64,000 bases of DNA, taken from contig JABZFM010000004.1 in NCBI GenBank assembly GCA_014237465.1, positions 1 through 64,000 on the forward strand. The letters are read 5' to 3'. Numbering within the stretch: position 1 is the stretch's first letter; the number at the start of each line of letters is the position of its first letter. Positions 45,845-53,887 of the stretch are shown here, piece by piece. Below the pieces are notes generated by a model. It saw only the letters and a program-made list of their open reading frames with translations, ran no database searches and had not been told where the DNA came from. This DNA comes from Desulfobacteraceae bacterium. Its GTDB lineage: Bacteria > Desulfobacterota > Desulfobacteria > Desulfobacterales > Desulfosalsimonadaceae. Position numbers and translations under genes: made by a program.

Positions 45845-47125
45845 ATGCAAATATTGAAACGATATTCCATTTGTTTGATTTTTATACTGACAAACCTGAT
45901 AATAACAAATATTGCACCGGCAGAAACCCTTGATGATGCCTGGTCAGTATCCCTTGCAAATGATCATTCATTAAAGGCAGTTGAAAAATCACTGGAGGCT
46001 GCCCGGTTTGAAGTCAGCGCCGCAAAAGGGACCCGTCTGCCGAAACTAAACCTGTATACCGGCTATACATATTTAAATGAAGAACCGGGCGCATTTTTTA
46101 ACGGCAGTGAGGTCACAACCGCGGAAGATGAATTTCTGACCTATCACGCAAGATTAGCGGTTCCGATTTACACACATTTTCGAATCAGTCATGGAATCAA
46201 TGCCGCCGAATCAAACCTGGAAGCTGTTGGTTATGAACAAAAAGCCCTGGAGCAGGACATTAAACTCCAGGTAGCTGAAATCTATATCGCGGTTCTGCTT
46301 TCACAAAAAGGGGTTGAAGTTGCTGAAAGTCATGTCAAGAGTTTGACCGCGATTGCTGAAGATGTACAAAACCTCTATGATCAGGGGATGGTGGCAATTA
46401 ATGACCTTCTGGCAGCCCAGGTCTCTTTGGCGGATGCAAAACAAAAAGAATTAAATGTACGCAATCATCTGGATACCGCCAAATCCGCTTACAACAGGAT
46501 ACTGGTCCGATCCCTGGATGCGCCGGTTAAAATCGAAGCACTGGAGTTTTCCGCTCCCACGGATTCCCTTGAAAAACTTATAAAACAGGCCATTGAAACC
46601 CGCCCTGAACTGGTTGCCTTATCTAAACAGACGGAAGCCCTGGAACAAAACGCTGCGGCGCAAAAAGCGGTAACCGGTCCACAGATTCAATTGAGCGGGG
46701 GAACCGAATACACGCAAAACCGACATCAGGTCCACGAAGGATTATGGTCTGCAAATTTAAGCGTGTCATGGGATATTTTTGACGGGAACATTGCCAGACA
46801 TAAAAGCAGCGCGATTTTAAAACGCGCCGGGTCGCTCAGGGAAAAACAATGGGATTTTGAATCCATGATCAGGCTTCATGTACGCGATGCATGGCTGAAA
46901 ATGCAGGTTAGCAAAGAACGCATTAAAGTTGCCGAAGGCGCCTTGAAACAGGCTAAAGAGAACCTCGATGTCTCTCGAAACCGTTACCAGGAAGGCGTTG
47001 GCACAAACACCGACGTACTGAATGCTGAATCCTTGAGAATCAACAGCCGGGTCAATTATGAAAATGCGTATTATGATTATGGTCTGGCAATCATGAGATT
47101 AAAAAGGGCCACAGGAGAAATTTAA
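45845..47125 (+). CDS. TolC-family outer membrane efflux protein
   Basis: A 426-residue TolC-like protein with a signal peptide (MQILKRYSICLIFILTNLII, cleaved near APA). Two repeats of the OEP domain are visible, the first around YEQKALEQDIKLQVAEIYIA and the second around WDFESMIRLHVRDAWLKMQV, each with the long helical hairpins. It forms the outer-membrane duct for the pump encoded upstream. AGAGGA precedes the ATG, five bases after the pump stop. Confidence 0.92.
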   Translation: MQILKRYSICLIFILTNLIITNIAPAETLDDAWSVSLANDHSLKAVEKSLEAARFEVSAAKGTRLPKLNLYTGYTYLNEEPGAFFNGSEVTTAEDEFLTYHARLAVPIYTHFRISHGINAAESNLEAVGYEQKALEQDIKLQVAEIYIAVLLSQKGVEVAESHVKSLTAIAEDVQNLYDQGMVAINDLLAAQVSLADAKQKELNVRNHLDTAKSAYNRILVRSLDAPVKIEALEFSAPTDSLEKLIKQAIETRPELVALSKQTEALEQNAAAQKAVTGPQIQLSGGTEYTQNRHQVHEGLWSANLSVSWDIFDGNIARHKSSAILKRAGSLREKQWDFESMIRLHVRDAWLKMQVSKERIKVAEGALKQAKENLDVSRNRYQEGVGTNTDVLNAESLRINSRVNYENAYYDYGLAIMRLKRATGEI

Positions 47126-47126
47126 T

Positions 47127-47771
47127 ATGAGCCCGGAAAATCCAAAGGCGAATCCAAAGCCTGAACCAAAAACCAAACCAAAAACTCAAACTGACATTCT
47201 GGAAAAGGCGATCCCGCTTTTCGCCAAATCCGGTTTCACCGGGATCTCCATGCGGCAGATAGCAAAAGCGGTCGGTATGAATGCCGCTTCCCTGTACCAT
47301 CACTTTCCGGATAAACAAACATTATATATTGCCGCTGTGCAGCAAGCTTTTGCCACCAGGGAATTTGTTTTATCGGAAATTTTATCAATGAAAATTCCCG
47401 TGCACGAAAAGTTACATCTTTTTCTAAAAAGAATCTGTGATTTCATGCAGAATGAACCGGACTTCAGCAGACTCATCCATCGCGAAATCCTTGATGGTGA
47501 CGGGGATGAAACACGTCTGCGCTTACTGGCGGATCAGGTTTTTCAAAACTTTTTTGCCGCCGTCATCGGCCTGGCAGGGGAACTGGCGCCGGACAAAGAC
47601 CCCCACCTCCTGGCCATGTCAATATTCGGCCTGGTTGCCTATCATTACCAAACCATGCCCATTCGACTGTTTTTGCCCGGCGGCAAACCGGAACACAATG
47701 AGTCAGAAATTGTGGCAAATCATGTGACGTCGTTGCTGCTGCAAGGGCTGAAAAGTAAAAAGAAACGATGA
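47127..47771 (+). CDS. TetR family regulator of the efflux operon
   Basis: A 214-residue repressor. After an unusual Pro/Lys tail (NPKANPKPEPKTKPKTQ, residues 5-21) comes the TetR helix-turn-helix (FAKSGFTGISMRQIAKAVGM then NAASLYHHFPDKQTLYIAAV, about 32-70), then a helical ligand-binding domain with the CECR-type ending. The gene begins one base after the TolC stop, so it is the fourth cistron and probably represses its own operon through the palindrome at 41619. The Pro/Lys tail is not needed for the fold and looks like a short in-frame codon expansion. Confidence 0.88.
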   Translation: MSPENPKANPKPEPKTKPKTQTDILEKAIPLFAKSGFTGISMRQIAKAVGMNAASLYHHFPDKQTLYIAAVQQAFATREFVLSEILSMKIPVHEKLHLFLKRICDFMQNEPDFSRLIHREILDGDGDETRLRLLADQVFQNFFAAVIGLAGELAPDKDPHLLAMSIFGLVAYHYQTMPIRLFLPGGKPEHNESEIVANHVTSLLLQGLKSKKKR

Positions 47772-48108
47772 CGTCCGAAGCAATGATGCACAACATCTGC
47801 ATGACTTTGCTTGTTCGGCCATAATAATTTTCTTCAGGTTATATGGATTTACAAAGTCGCATTTTGGTGCATGGACTTGAAAATATTGTTAAACATATAG
47901 TTTGTATTTAAACTGCTTGTATGCCAACTATATATCAATCAGCATTGCTCAGGGTTTTAGTGGTTGAACGAAAACCCATCTGAACAATTTGTTGAGTTTT
48001 GCCCTGAGGAATGGAATCCGACATATCAGAGCGGGCTCAACCTGCCAATAAAAAAACTTTTCGTTCAGAGACAAGCTAAAAACTGCCGACCAGACAGGGA
48101 AATCTGAC
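47772..48108. other. Gap with a degenerate family D-like inverted element
   Basis: 337 bases without a gene. GAACGAAAA (47966-47974) and TTTTCGTTC (48058-48066) form inverted ends 83 bases apart, resembling the arms of family D, but the rest has diverged. Otherwise AT-rich; a promoter for the acyl-CoA synthetase genes is expected near the right end. Confidence 0.45.
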
Positions 48109-48783
48109 ATGAACATTATAGAAAAAGCTGCGTCCGAAGGAAAAACAACTCTCTCGGAATACGAGTCAAAGCAGGTTTTGTCCGCCTACCAGATCCCGGT
48201 CACACGTGAATTTTTGGTCTATAATGAAAAGGATCTCATCAAAGCCGCCAGAAAAATAGGTTATCCGCTGGTTGTAAAAGGATGCGATGCCTTAATCGCA
48301 CATAAGACAGAAAAAAATTTGATTCGGACAGCCATCGACAGTGAAAAAAAAGCTATAACGGCGTTTAATGATATTCAGGCCGGCATGACGGAAAACAATG
48401 CCGCTGTTATTGTTCAGGAAATGATTATCGGAAGGCGGGAACTGGTCGCAGGTCTGATCCGTGATCATCAGTTCGGTCCTTCCGTCATGTTCGGTATTGG
48501 CGGGATATTTACTGAGATCTTCAATGATGTCACCTTTCGAATCGCCCCCCTAAATAGACAAGACGCCTTTGAGATGATGGACGAAATCCGGGGCAAACGA
48601 ATACTGGGTGCCATCCGAGGGATGAAGGACGTTGACCGTGAACAGTTAAGTGATATCCTGATCCGCATCGGACAAATCGGCATTGAAAACAAGATGATTC
48701 AGGAAATTGACATCAATCCCATTATCATTTCAAAAGGCAAGGGCATCGTTGTTGATGCGATGATCGTACTCGAATCTTCATAA
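48109..48783 (+). CDS. ADP-forming acyl-CoA synthetase, beta (ATP-grasp) subunit
   Basis: A 224-residue ATP-grasp domain. SEYESKQVLSAYQIPVTREF at the start, PLVVKGCDALIAHKTEKNL for ATP-binding lysines, and GPSVMFGIGGIFTEIFNDVT with EIDINPIII at the end are the family blocks. With the alpha subunit encoded next it converts acyl-CoA + ADP + Pi to acid + ATP + CoA, an energy-conserving step in fermenting and syntrophic anaerobes; the reverse activation is possible. Separate beta and alpha genes are the archaeal-style arrangement. The gap to the alpha gene is 13 bases. Confidence 0.87.
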   Translation: MNIIEKAASEGKTTLSEYESKQVLSAYQIPVTREFLVYNEKDLIKAARKIGYPLVVKGCDALIAHKTEKNLIRTAIDSEKKAITAFNDIQAGMTENNAAVIVQEMIIGRRELVAGLIRDHQFGPSVMFGIGGIFTEIFNDVTFRIAPLNRQDAFEMMDEIRGKRILGAIRGMKDVDREQLSDILIRIGQIGIENKMIQEIDINPIIISKGKGIVVDAMIVLESS

Positions 48784-48796
48784 AAACAAAAAGTAT

Positions 48797-50194
48797 ATGA
48801 TAAAAAAAGCACATGAATTGATAGCGCAGCTGGACGCGATTTTTCACCCTGAGTCAGTTGCGATTATCGGACTCCCGCGGGGATTCAAGGCTGGCAAACT
48901 GTTTCTTATGGCGCTGCTGGATCTGAAATATGCCGGCCGGATTTATCCGGTCCACCCGGAAGCAAAAGAGATCGACGGGATTAGAGCCTATCAGAGCATT
49001 GAAGAAATTCCCGGAACCGTTGACCTGGCAATTATCCTGGTGCCGCACCACCGAACGCTGCCGATCGTCAAAGCGTGTGCGGCCAAAGGAGTCAAAGGAG
49101 CGGTACTATTCACCGCAGGATACAAAGAGACCGGGACGGAGGACGGACGCCGGCTGGAAGAAGCCCTGACCCATGTGGCGCATTCCTCCGGCATGCGGCT
49201 TTTCGGCCCGAATTGCATGGGAATATATGTACCGGAATCGGGCATCTCCTTCTTTCCCGGGCTTTCGAAAAAATCGGGACCGGTCGGATTTATATCACAC
49301 AGTGGTTCGCTCGCCAATATTCTTGGCCGAATTGCCCCGCAAAAGGGTATTTACTTCAGCAGCGCTGTGAGCCTGGGGAATGAATGCGATATTTCCAGCG
49401 CTGACATGCTTGCCTATTTAGGAAACGACCCGAAAACCGGTGTCATCGGCGCCTATTTGGAAAGCATCCGAAATGGACCTTATTTTTTGGAGACCCTTAA
49501 AAATGCGTCTGAAAAAAAACCGGTCATTCTCTGGAAGGTCGGATTAAACCCGGAAGGACAAAAAGCCGCGACTTCTCACACAGGCGCCCTGGCAAGTCAG
49601 AAACATATATGGGAAGCGGTTGTACGACAAGGGGGCGCTATTTCGGTTAAAGGATTTGATTTTTTAACAGATGCCCTGATGGGTTTTTCCATGCTTCCGG
49701 TCGGTATCGGTGATCGGATAGCCATTTTATCAGGCCCCGGAGGGATGGCTGTGGCGGCGGCCGAAGCCTGCGGTGACGAAGGATTAACACTGGCGAGACT
49801 CTCAGACAAGACGCATTTAAAATTATCCGATTTTGTTCCGCAAACCGGCACGAGTCTCTCAAACCCTGTGGATGTCGGGCTGACAGCCTCTCTGGAAATG
49901 GAAATCTATATCCGGGCCGCGCGTGCTCTGGCGGCGGACCCGGGTGTGGATGCCGTGGTCGTAATCGGGGTTGGGCTGGACCGGAAAACAAACGAATTAT
50001 ATACGGAATCCATGATTCAGGCGCATCGGGAGTTTGGAAAACCTTTTATCATAGTGAACATACCCGGGTTTGATTCGGATCTGGCACATAAGTTTTGCCA
50101 GGCAGGGATACCTTTTTTCGAAACCACTGAACGGGCCATGTCCGTTTATGCGATGGTGAGACGATATCAAATCTTTCGCCAAAAAAGAGCTTAA
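48797..50194 (+). CDS. ADP-forming acyl-CoA synthetase, alpha (CoA-binding) subunit
   Basis: A 465-residue alpha subunit: CoA-binding domain (about 10-135; FHPESVAIIGLPRGFKAGKL), first succinyl-CoA-ligase-like domain (about 150-290; FGPNCMGIYVPESG, ISHSGSLANILG), and a second one to the end. AATSHTGALAS near residue 257 contains the phospho-histidine. It accepts the acyl group and forms the acyl phosphate. Acyl specificity (acetyl, branched or aryl) cannot be read. The start ATG lacks a good ribosome binding site, consistent with coupling to the beta gene. Confidence 0.87.
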   Translation: MIKKAHELIAQLDAIFHPESVAIIGLPRGFKAGKLFLMALLDLKYAGRIYPVHPEAKEIDGIRAYQSIEEIPGTVDLAIILVPHHRTLPIVKACAAKGVKGAVLFTAGYKETGTEDGRRLEEALTHVAHSSGMRLFGPNCMGIYVPESGISFFPGLSKKSGPVGFISHSGSLANILGRIAPQKGIYFSSAVSLGNECDISSADMLAYLGNDPKTGVIGAYLESIRNGPYFLETLKNASEKKPVILWKVGLNPEGQKAATSHTGALASQKHIWEAVVRQGGAISVKGFDFLTDALMGFSMLPVGIGDRIAILSGPGGMAVAAAEACGDEGLTLARLSDKTHLKLSDFVPQTGTSLSNPVDVGLTASLEMEIYIRAARALAADPGVDAVVVIGVGLDRKTNELYTESMIQAHREFGKPFIIVNIPGFDSDLAHKFCQAGIPFFETTERAMSVYAMVRRYQIFRQKRA

Positions 50195-50534
50195 ACCGCT
50201 TCTCTGCTTTAATACTCTTTCGCCCCTGGTAAAACACCCATCAAATATTTTACGTTATCAATAAAGTTTTTACTTCCTACAGCGATGCTCCTGCTCCATT
50301 TTTCGTCGCGGCAATTATCATCATTTCAGGCGCAAATAAATGATTACTGCATTTCGATATCTAAATTTGCCCTCGATTGTGCCTATTGAACTAAAATTAG
50401 AATAAATGTGTTACTTAAACAAACGAATTATTGACACAATTTTAGTTTTAAAACAATAGTAGAAATAAAAAATACTCAAAATCGGGGTTCTATATGTGTT
50501 GAGAAAAGACATCCAAGAGTATAGAAAAAAACAA
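50195..50534. other. Gap between convergent genes, inverted decamer only
   Basis: 340 AT-rich bases. AACTAAAATT (50389-50398) and AATTTTAGTT (50438-50447) are exact inverted repeats 39 bases apart. A plus-strand frame at 50496-50825 overlaps the following minus-strand gene completely and is a shadow. No other content seen. Confidence 0.4.
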
Positions 50535-51296
50535 TTACCGCCTCTTTCGGAACTTTATGCGACTCCCCTTTGCCACTTTCTTAGACGATTGACGCAACTC
50601 GCCGCCACCCGGAGGCAGGACATTTTTGTCCTCAGAAGCGACAAATATAAAACGGGACTGGGTTTTACTCCCCTTGTAGGCAGGGACCCTGAAACGGGTT
50701 ACCTGAAAACCGCAGCTCATCAGGAGCTTTTCGAATTTCTTGCTCGGTTCAGCCGACCAAACCGCCAGACACCCCTGTTTGCGAAGTACGCGCTGACACG
50801 CCTGAATGCCTTCCTGACCGTATAGACGGCGGTTCCCTGAATCGGTCATTGCGGCAGGACCATTATCTATATCCAGCAGGATGGCATCAAATTTGCTTTT
50901 AGAACGTGAGATAAGCGCGACGATATCGCCCGTCTGAACATCCACCCGATCGTCTTCCAACGGGTGGCCGTTGAGTTGACCCAGGAACTCACGATTCCAT
51001 TCGACAACGGGACCCAACAGTTCCCCCACCACCACTTGAGCGCAGGGGTTGAGCATGTCAAGCGCCTGACGCAAGGTGTAGCCCATACCCAATCCGCCAA
51101 TGAGTATGCTGGCCGATTTGCAGCCAAGCAGATGCGCACACCCCAGCCGGGCCAGTTCCAGTTCCGACTCATGGTGAAGACTGTTCATCAATTCCTGACC
51201 GTTGATATTGATCGAGAAATCACTGTCATGCTGATAAAGCTCTATCTCGCCACCGTCCGGGGTCCGGGCGGTGGCTATTTTTATTCTTGGTTTCAT
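50535..51296 (-). CDS. Spermidine-synthase-like (Rossmann) protein
   Basis: A 253-residue protein with a spermidine-synthase/methyltransferase fold. ILIGGLGMGYTLRQALDML is the nucleotide-binding loop, VVVGELLG the second strand end with the ribose-binding acid, DVQTGDI the next turn and DAILLDIDNGP the active-site strand. True spermidine synthases have a conserved polyamine pocket (GGGDG and YxxI motifs) that is not evident here, so polyamine synthesis is not assured. It belongs to the large family annotated 'spermidine synthase-like' in many genomes. Its C-terminus is highly basic (KKVAKGSRIKFRKRR). Single gene. Confidence 0.7.
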   Translation of the reverse strand: MKPRIKIATARTPDGGEIELYQHDSDFSININGQELMNSLHHESELELARLGCAHLLGCKSASILIGGLGMGYTLRQALDMLNPCAQVVVGELLGPVVEWNREFLGQLNGHPLEDDRVDVQTGDIVALISRSKSKFDAILLDIDNGPAAMTDSGNRRLYGQEGIQACQRVLRKQGCLAVWSAEPSKKFEKLLMSCGFQVTRFRVPAYKGSKTQSRFIFVASEDKNVLPPGGGELRQSSKKVAKGSRIKFRKRR

Positions 51297-51356
51297 GGTA
51301 TTATCCTAGTAGTGCAAAGAATTCAGAGGACAGAAGTCAGGAGCCAGTTGGAATTG

Positions 51357-51376
51357 GACTTTTTACAAAGCCACCC
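51357..51376. repeat. 20-base terminal fragment of dispersed family A
   Basis: GGACTTTTTACAAAGCCACC matches the family A end GGACTTTTTACGAAGCCATC at 18 of 20 positions. On the minus strand it contains the last codons and the TAA stop of the adjacent hydrolase gene (51363-51365). Confidence 0.6.
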
Positions 51377-52130
51377 GGATAAAGTTTCTGATTATTTGAA
51401 CTACTTCTGCCGGTTTTTCCAAGGGAGAAAGATGCCCGGCTTCCGCAATGACTGCCAATTCAGATCCGGGGATGTTCTTATGCAAATACTCACCGTACTT
51501 GGGCGGCGTGATATTGTCCTCATCACCCACAACCACCAGCACTTTTGCCTTTATCTCGCCCAGACGGTCCATCACATCAAACTGATCACAGGCGGTAAAA
51601 TCTTTTAACGCCACGTCTGATTTTGTTACGGCAATATTATTCATTATTTCTTTAATTTTTGCTTTGTCACTCTTATTGGAGACCGAAAAATCAACCGCTA
51701 AATCAAGATACTGGGAATAGTCTTTTTCAATGCTTTCAAAAATAAACGGAAATACCTTCAAACGGGCACCTGTATTCATCAGTATGGCCGCCTTAAAAAT
51801 ATCCGGCTTTGTGATCAACAGCTCCAGGGAAACCGCCCCGCCCATGCTTAACCCGCATAAAATGGGGTTTGGTGCCTGTATCTGTTCAATCAAATGCGCC
51901 ACGGATGCCGCGCAATCGGAAATCCGTTCACAGGCCAGTCCTTTTGAATCCTTATGGCCGGGCAGATCAATGGCGATGGTATTGACAATATCAGACAAAT
52001 CCTCAACCTGGGCTGCCCAGAATCCCTTGGATAACGCCGCACCGTGAATAAATATCAAAGACGGTTTATCCGGCGCAAGCGGCCAGTTTCCTGCTAAAAT
52101 ACCAAAATCTTCTATAATCAGTTTTTCCAT
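51363..52130 (-). CDS. Alpha/beta hydrolase, third gene of the mazEF operon
   Basis: A 255-residue alpha/beta hydrolase. LIFIHGAALSKGFW (oxyanion region), CGLSMGGAVSLEL (nucleophile Ser near residue 98), VVVGDEDNITPP (Asp) and AEAGHLSPLEKP (His) complete the triad. The substrate is unknown; the size and motifs fit the broad esterase / C-C hydrolase group. I chose ATG 52130, which begins one base after the mazF stop and would be translated by coupling; the alternative at 52142 lies inside mazF. The stop codon lies in a family A repeat end. Being directly behind a toxin-antitoxin pair is unusual. Confidence 0.8.
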   Translation of the reverse strand: MEKLIIEDFGILAGNWPLAPDKPSLIFIHGAALSKGFWAAQVEDLSDIVNTIAIDLPGHKDSKGLACERISDCAASVAHLIEQIQAPNPILCGLSMGGAVSLELLITKPDIFKAAILMNTGARLKVFPFIFESIEKDYSQYLDLAVDFSVSNKSDKAKIKEIMNNIAVTKSDVALKDFTACDQFDVMDRLGEIKAKVLVVVGDEDNITPPKYGEYLHKNIPGSELAVIAEAGHLSPLEKPAEVVQIIRNFIRVAL

Positions 52131-52131
52131 G

Positions 52132-52467
52132 TTATTCCCCATACATATCAGTTATCAGCTTGCGTAATTGAGCGGCTTTGATCTTTGATAATTTATCGAT
52201 TCTTTTTTTCAATCTCTGTTTGCTAATGGTGCGTATTTGGTCAACTGCGATTTCAGCCTTTTTATTTGCACATTTAATCTGGAGTCGGGTTCTCCATTGT
52301 GGGTGCAGCTTTGAGGTTAAGGGACATACGACAACAGTTTCTAAATATTTATTCATTACATCTTGGCTAATTATCACAACAGGACGTATTTTTTTTATTT
52401 CGCTTCCCATCGCAGGATTGAGATCAGCAAAATATACTTCGTACCTTTTAATATTCAAAGTCTTCAT
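52132..52467 (-). CDS. mazF: MazF/PemK-type mRNA interferase toxin
   Basis: A 111-residue toxin of the MazF fold. KRYEVYFADLNPAMGSEIKK then RPVVIISQDVMN at the N-terminus, VVVCPLTSKLHPQWRTRLQI in the middle and AVDQIRTISKQRL at the end are standard. It cleaves mRNA at short specific sites when freed from MazE. I chose ATG 52467, which overlaps the antitoxin gene by 20 bases; a longer frame to 52704 would translate mazE out of frame. Confidence 0.9.
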   Translation of the reverse strand: MKTLNIKRYEVYFADLNPAMGSEIKKIRPVVIISQDVMNKYLETVVVCPLTSKLHPQWRTRLQIKCANKKAEIAVDQIRTISKQRLKKRIDKLSKIKAAQLRKLITDMYGE

Positions 52468-52720
52468 CCTCCAGCCCGTCAAGAAGCGCTGTGTCAAAAT
52501 CGTCCCAATCTTCTTTTTCGTCAGCCATGGCTTTATACGTATCTTCCCAAGAAAGTTTATTGTCGTCTTTCTTCCGAAGAAGCAGTCCCCTGTCTGTTTC
52601 TTCAAGCAAAAGGGAGTTATTAAGATCATATTTCTGAAGGAGTTCTTTGGGTATGCGAACCCCCTTAGAATTTCCAATAGGGACAAGTTTAATATCCCTT
52701 GCACGTATTTGTTTTTCCAT
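52448..52720 (-). CDS. mazE: MazE-type antitoxin (AbrB/SpoVT swapped-hairpin)
   Basis: A 90-residue antitoxin. IKLVPIGNSKGVRIPKELLQ (residues 10-29) is the AbrB-like DNA-binding hairpin; the acidic C-terminus (EKEDWDDFDTALLDGLEDED) wraps and inhibits MazF. It precedes and overlaps mazF, the typical order. A perfect palindrome overlaps its promoter and is the likely autoregulatory operator. Confidence 0.9.
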   Translation of the reverse strand: MEKQIRARDIKLVPIGNSKGVRIPKELLQKYDLNNSLLLEETDRGLLLRKKDDNKLSWEDTYKAMADEKEDWDDFDTALLDGLEDEDFEY

Positions 52721-52755
52721 AGTTATTGTTCCTTAAATTATTATTGAGCTTGTGG

Positions 52756-52791
52756 TGTAATTATTGTAATTACATTTATAAATAAAGTCAA
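52756..52791 (-). promoter_or_regulatory. mazEF promoter with overlapping palindromic operator
   Basis: On the minus strand TTGACT (52791-52786), a 17-base spacer and TACAAT (52768-52763) make a strong sigma-70-type promoter. TGTAATTA-N3-TAATTACA (52756-52774) is a perfect 8-bp inverted repeat covering the -10 box. A MazE-MazF complex bound there would block transcription, the usual control of such systems. Confidence 0.75.
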
Positions 52792-52872
52792 GCTTAGAAT
52801 AAAATAGCATGAGGCCTGTATAATATTAAAATAAACGATATTTCGTACAACAAATCATTGAACGTGGACGCC

Positions 52873-53035
52873 TAGTGTCTCGTCAAGGATGAAATGGCGC
52901 AAGATTGCGCCGTAATTTTTTGTGCCTGCAAGGCACGACTCGAGGAGCATAGTGGGCTACGCGACTCAAGTCGTAACAACGCAGGCGCGAAAATGGACAA
53001 GCAATATGCGTCAGTTCAGAGTTGACGAGACACTA
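52873..53035. mobile_element. 163-bp MITE-like element with perfect 14-bp terminal inverted repeats
   Basis: TAGTGTCTCGTCAA (52873-52886) and TTGACGAGACACTA (53022-53035) are exact inverted ends. Inside are short hairpins: GGCGCAAGATTGCGCC, TGCCTGCAAGGCA, and CGACTC/GAGTCG-like arms. There is no open frame, so it would need a transposase in trans. Its right end supplies the stop codon (TAG, minus strand) of the M23-like gene. A target-site duplication is not obvious. Confidence 0.75.
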
Positions 53036-53689
53036 ATTCTGTGCGGCCTTAAACTGGCTGCACCGGGTAAATACCTTTGATACATCCAATTCATCATCAT
53101 GTTCAATAATCGAATATTTGGGAGAGATTGCTTTTAAGGGATCCATAAACACAGACCGGTCCACCCTGTTGAGAAACTCCCATTCCAGGCAGTTGGCCGG
53201 CGGCAGCAAATCCGATTTTGTCAGAGATATGTGCAAATGGGGTAACAGAATTTGCTTTTTATTTTCAAACCCTGAAATTTTTGCAAATACCTGCCCTTGT
53301 TTAATTTCATCCCCGATTTTCAGATTTTTACCCGGATTCAGGTGCCCAAACAGCGACAGCAGTGCCGGTTGATCCGGATCATCGAAACAATGACTGGTGA
53401 TGACTGTTTTTCCGAGAAAATCTTCTGTGATATGTTCCACCCGGCCATCATAGAGCATGGGGACTTTAACAGTTTCATCCAGTCGGAAGTATTCATTGCG
53501 GGTGTTTGTAAAAAAACACAGATCCAGTCCTTCGTGTAAAGACCTGCGAATCCCTTTGGTTCCCCACCATTTTTTTTCCGAACCAAACATCATGCCCTGA
53601 AATAAAATAAACCGGTCAAAATCACACGCATTCAGTTTATTTATGCGGATCAGATAAGATACAAATTTTGATTGTGGCAAATGTTTCAT
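53033..53689 (-). CDS. M23 family peptidase-like protein, C-terminus set by a MITE
   Basis: A 218-residue soluble protein with an M23/LytM-like fold (about residues 45-160). SLHEGLDLCFF holds the first metal-ligand motif (HxxxD), GHLNPG and LPHLHISL the others, so a zinc site is possible. There is no signal peptide or membrane segment, unusual for a peptidoglycan hydrolase, so it may act on cytoplasmic or foreign substrate or depend on another export route. Its TAG stop is the first three bases of the inserted element at 53035, so the original C-terminus was probably different or longer. Start ATG 53689 has no strong ribosome binding site. Confidence 0.65.
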   Translation of the reverse strand: MKHLPQSKFVSYLIRINKLNACDFDRFILFQGMMFGSEKKWWGTKGIRRSLHEGLDLCFFTNTRNEYFRLDETVKVPMLYDGRVEHITEDFLGKTVITSHCFDDPDQPALLSLFGHLNPGKNLKIGDEIKQGQVFAKISGFENKKQILLPHLHISLTKSDLLPPANCLEWEFLNRVDRSVFMDPLKAISPKYSIIEHDDELDVSKVFTRCSQFKAAQN

Positions 53690-53701
53690 AATTGTTGATC
53701 C

Positions 53702-53883
53702 GGTAAGAAGCCAGATTTAAATGGCAAAGAAAAAAGCTTCACCATTCTTATGAAAATTGGCAAGGCGCACAAATTCGTCAGGAATGAGGCGTAGCATGCC
53801 TACCCCCCCCCCCCCCCCCCCGCGAAAGAATGCAGACGAAGAATGCAGTGCAACACAGAATTTGGACTTTTTACGAAGCCATC
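53702..53883 (+). repeat. Dispersed repeat family A, copy 3, carrying a 19-base C run
   Basis: Same orientation as copy 1; GGTAAGAAGCCAGATTTAAA opens it and GGACTTTTTACGAAGCC closes it. The centre is replaced by new sequence containing 19 consecutive C (53803-53821). Its right end stops five bases before the stop codon of the TPR gene. Confidence 0.8.
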
Positions 53884-53887
53884 ATTA

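Noticed and set aside
50496-50825. 109-codon plus-strand open frame
   Set aside because: It lies almost wholly opposite the spermidine-synthase-like gene, which has recognisable motifs; this frame has none.
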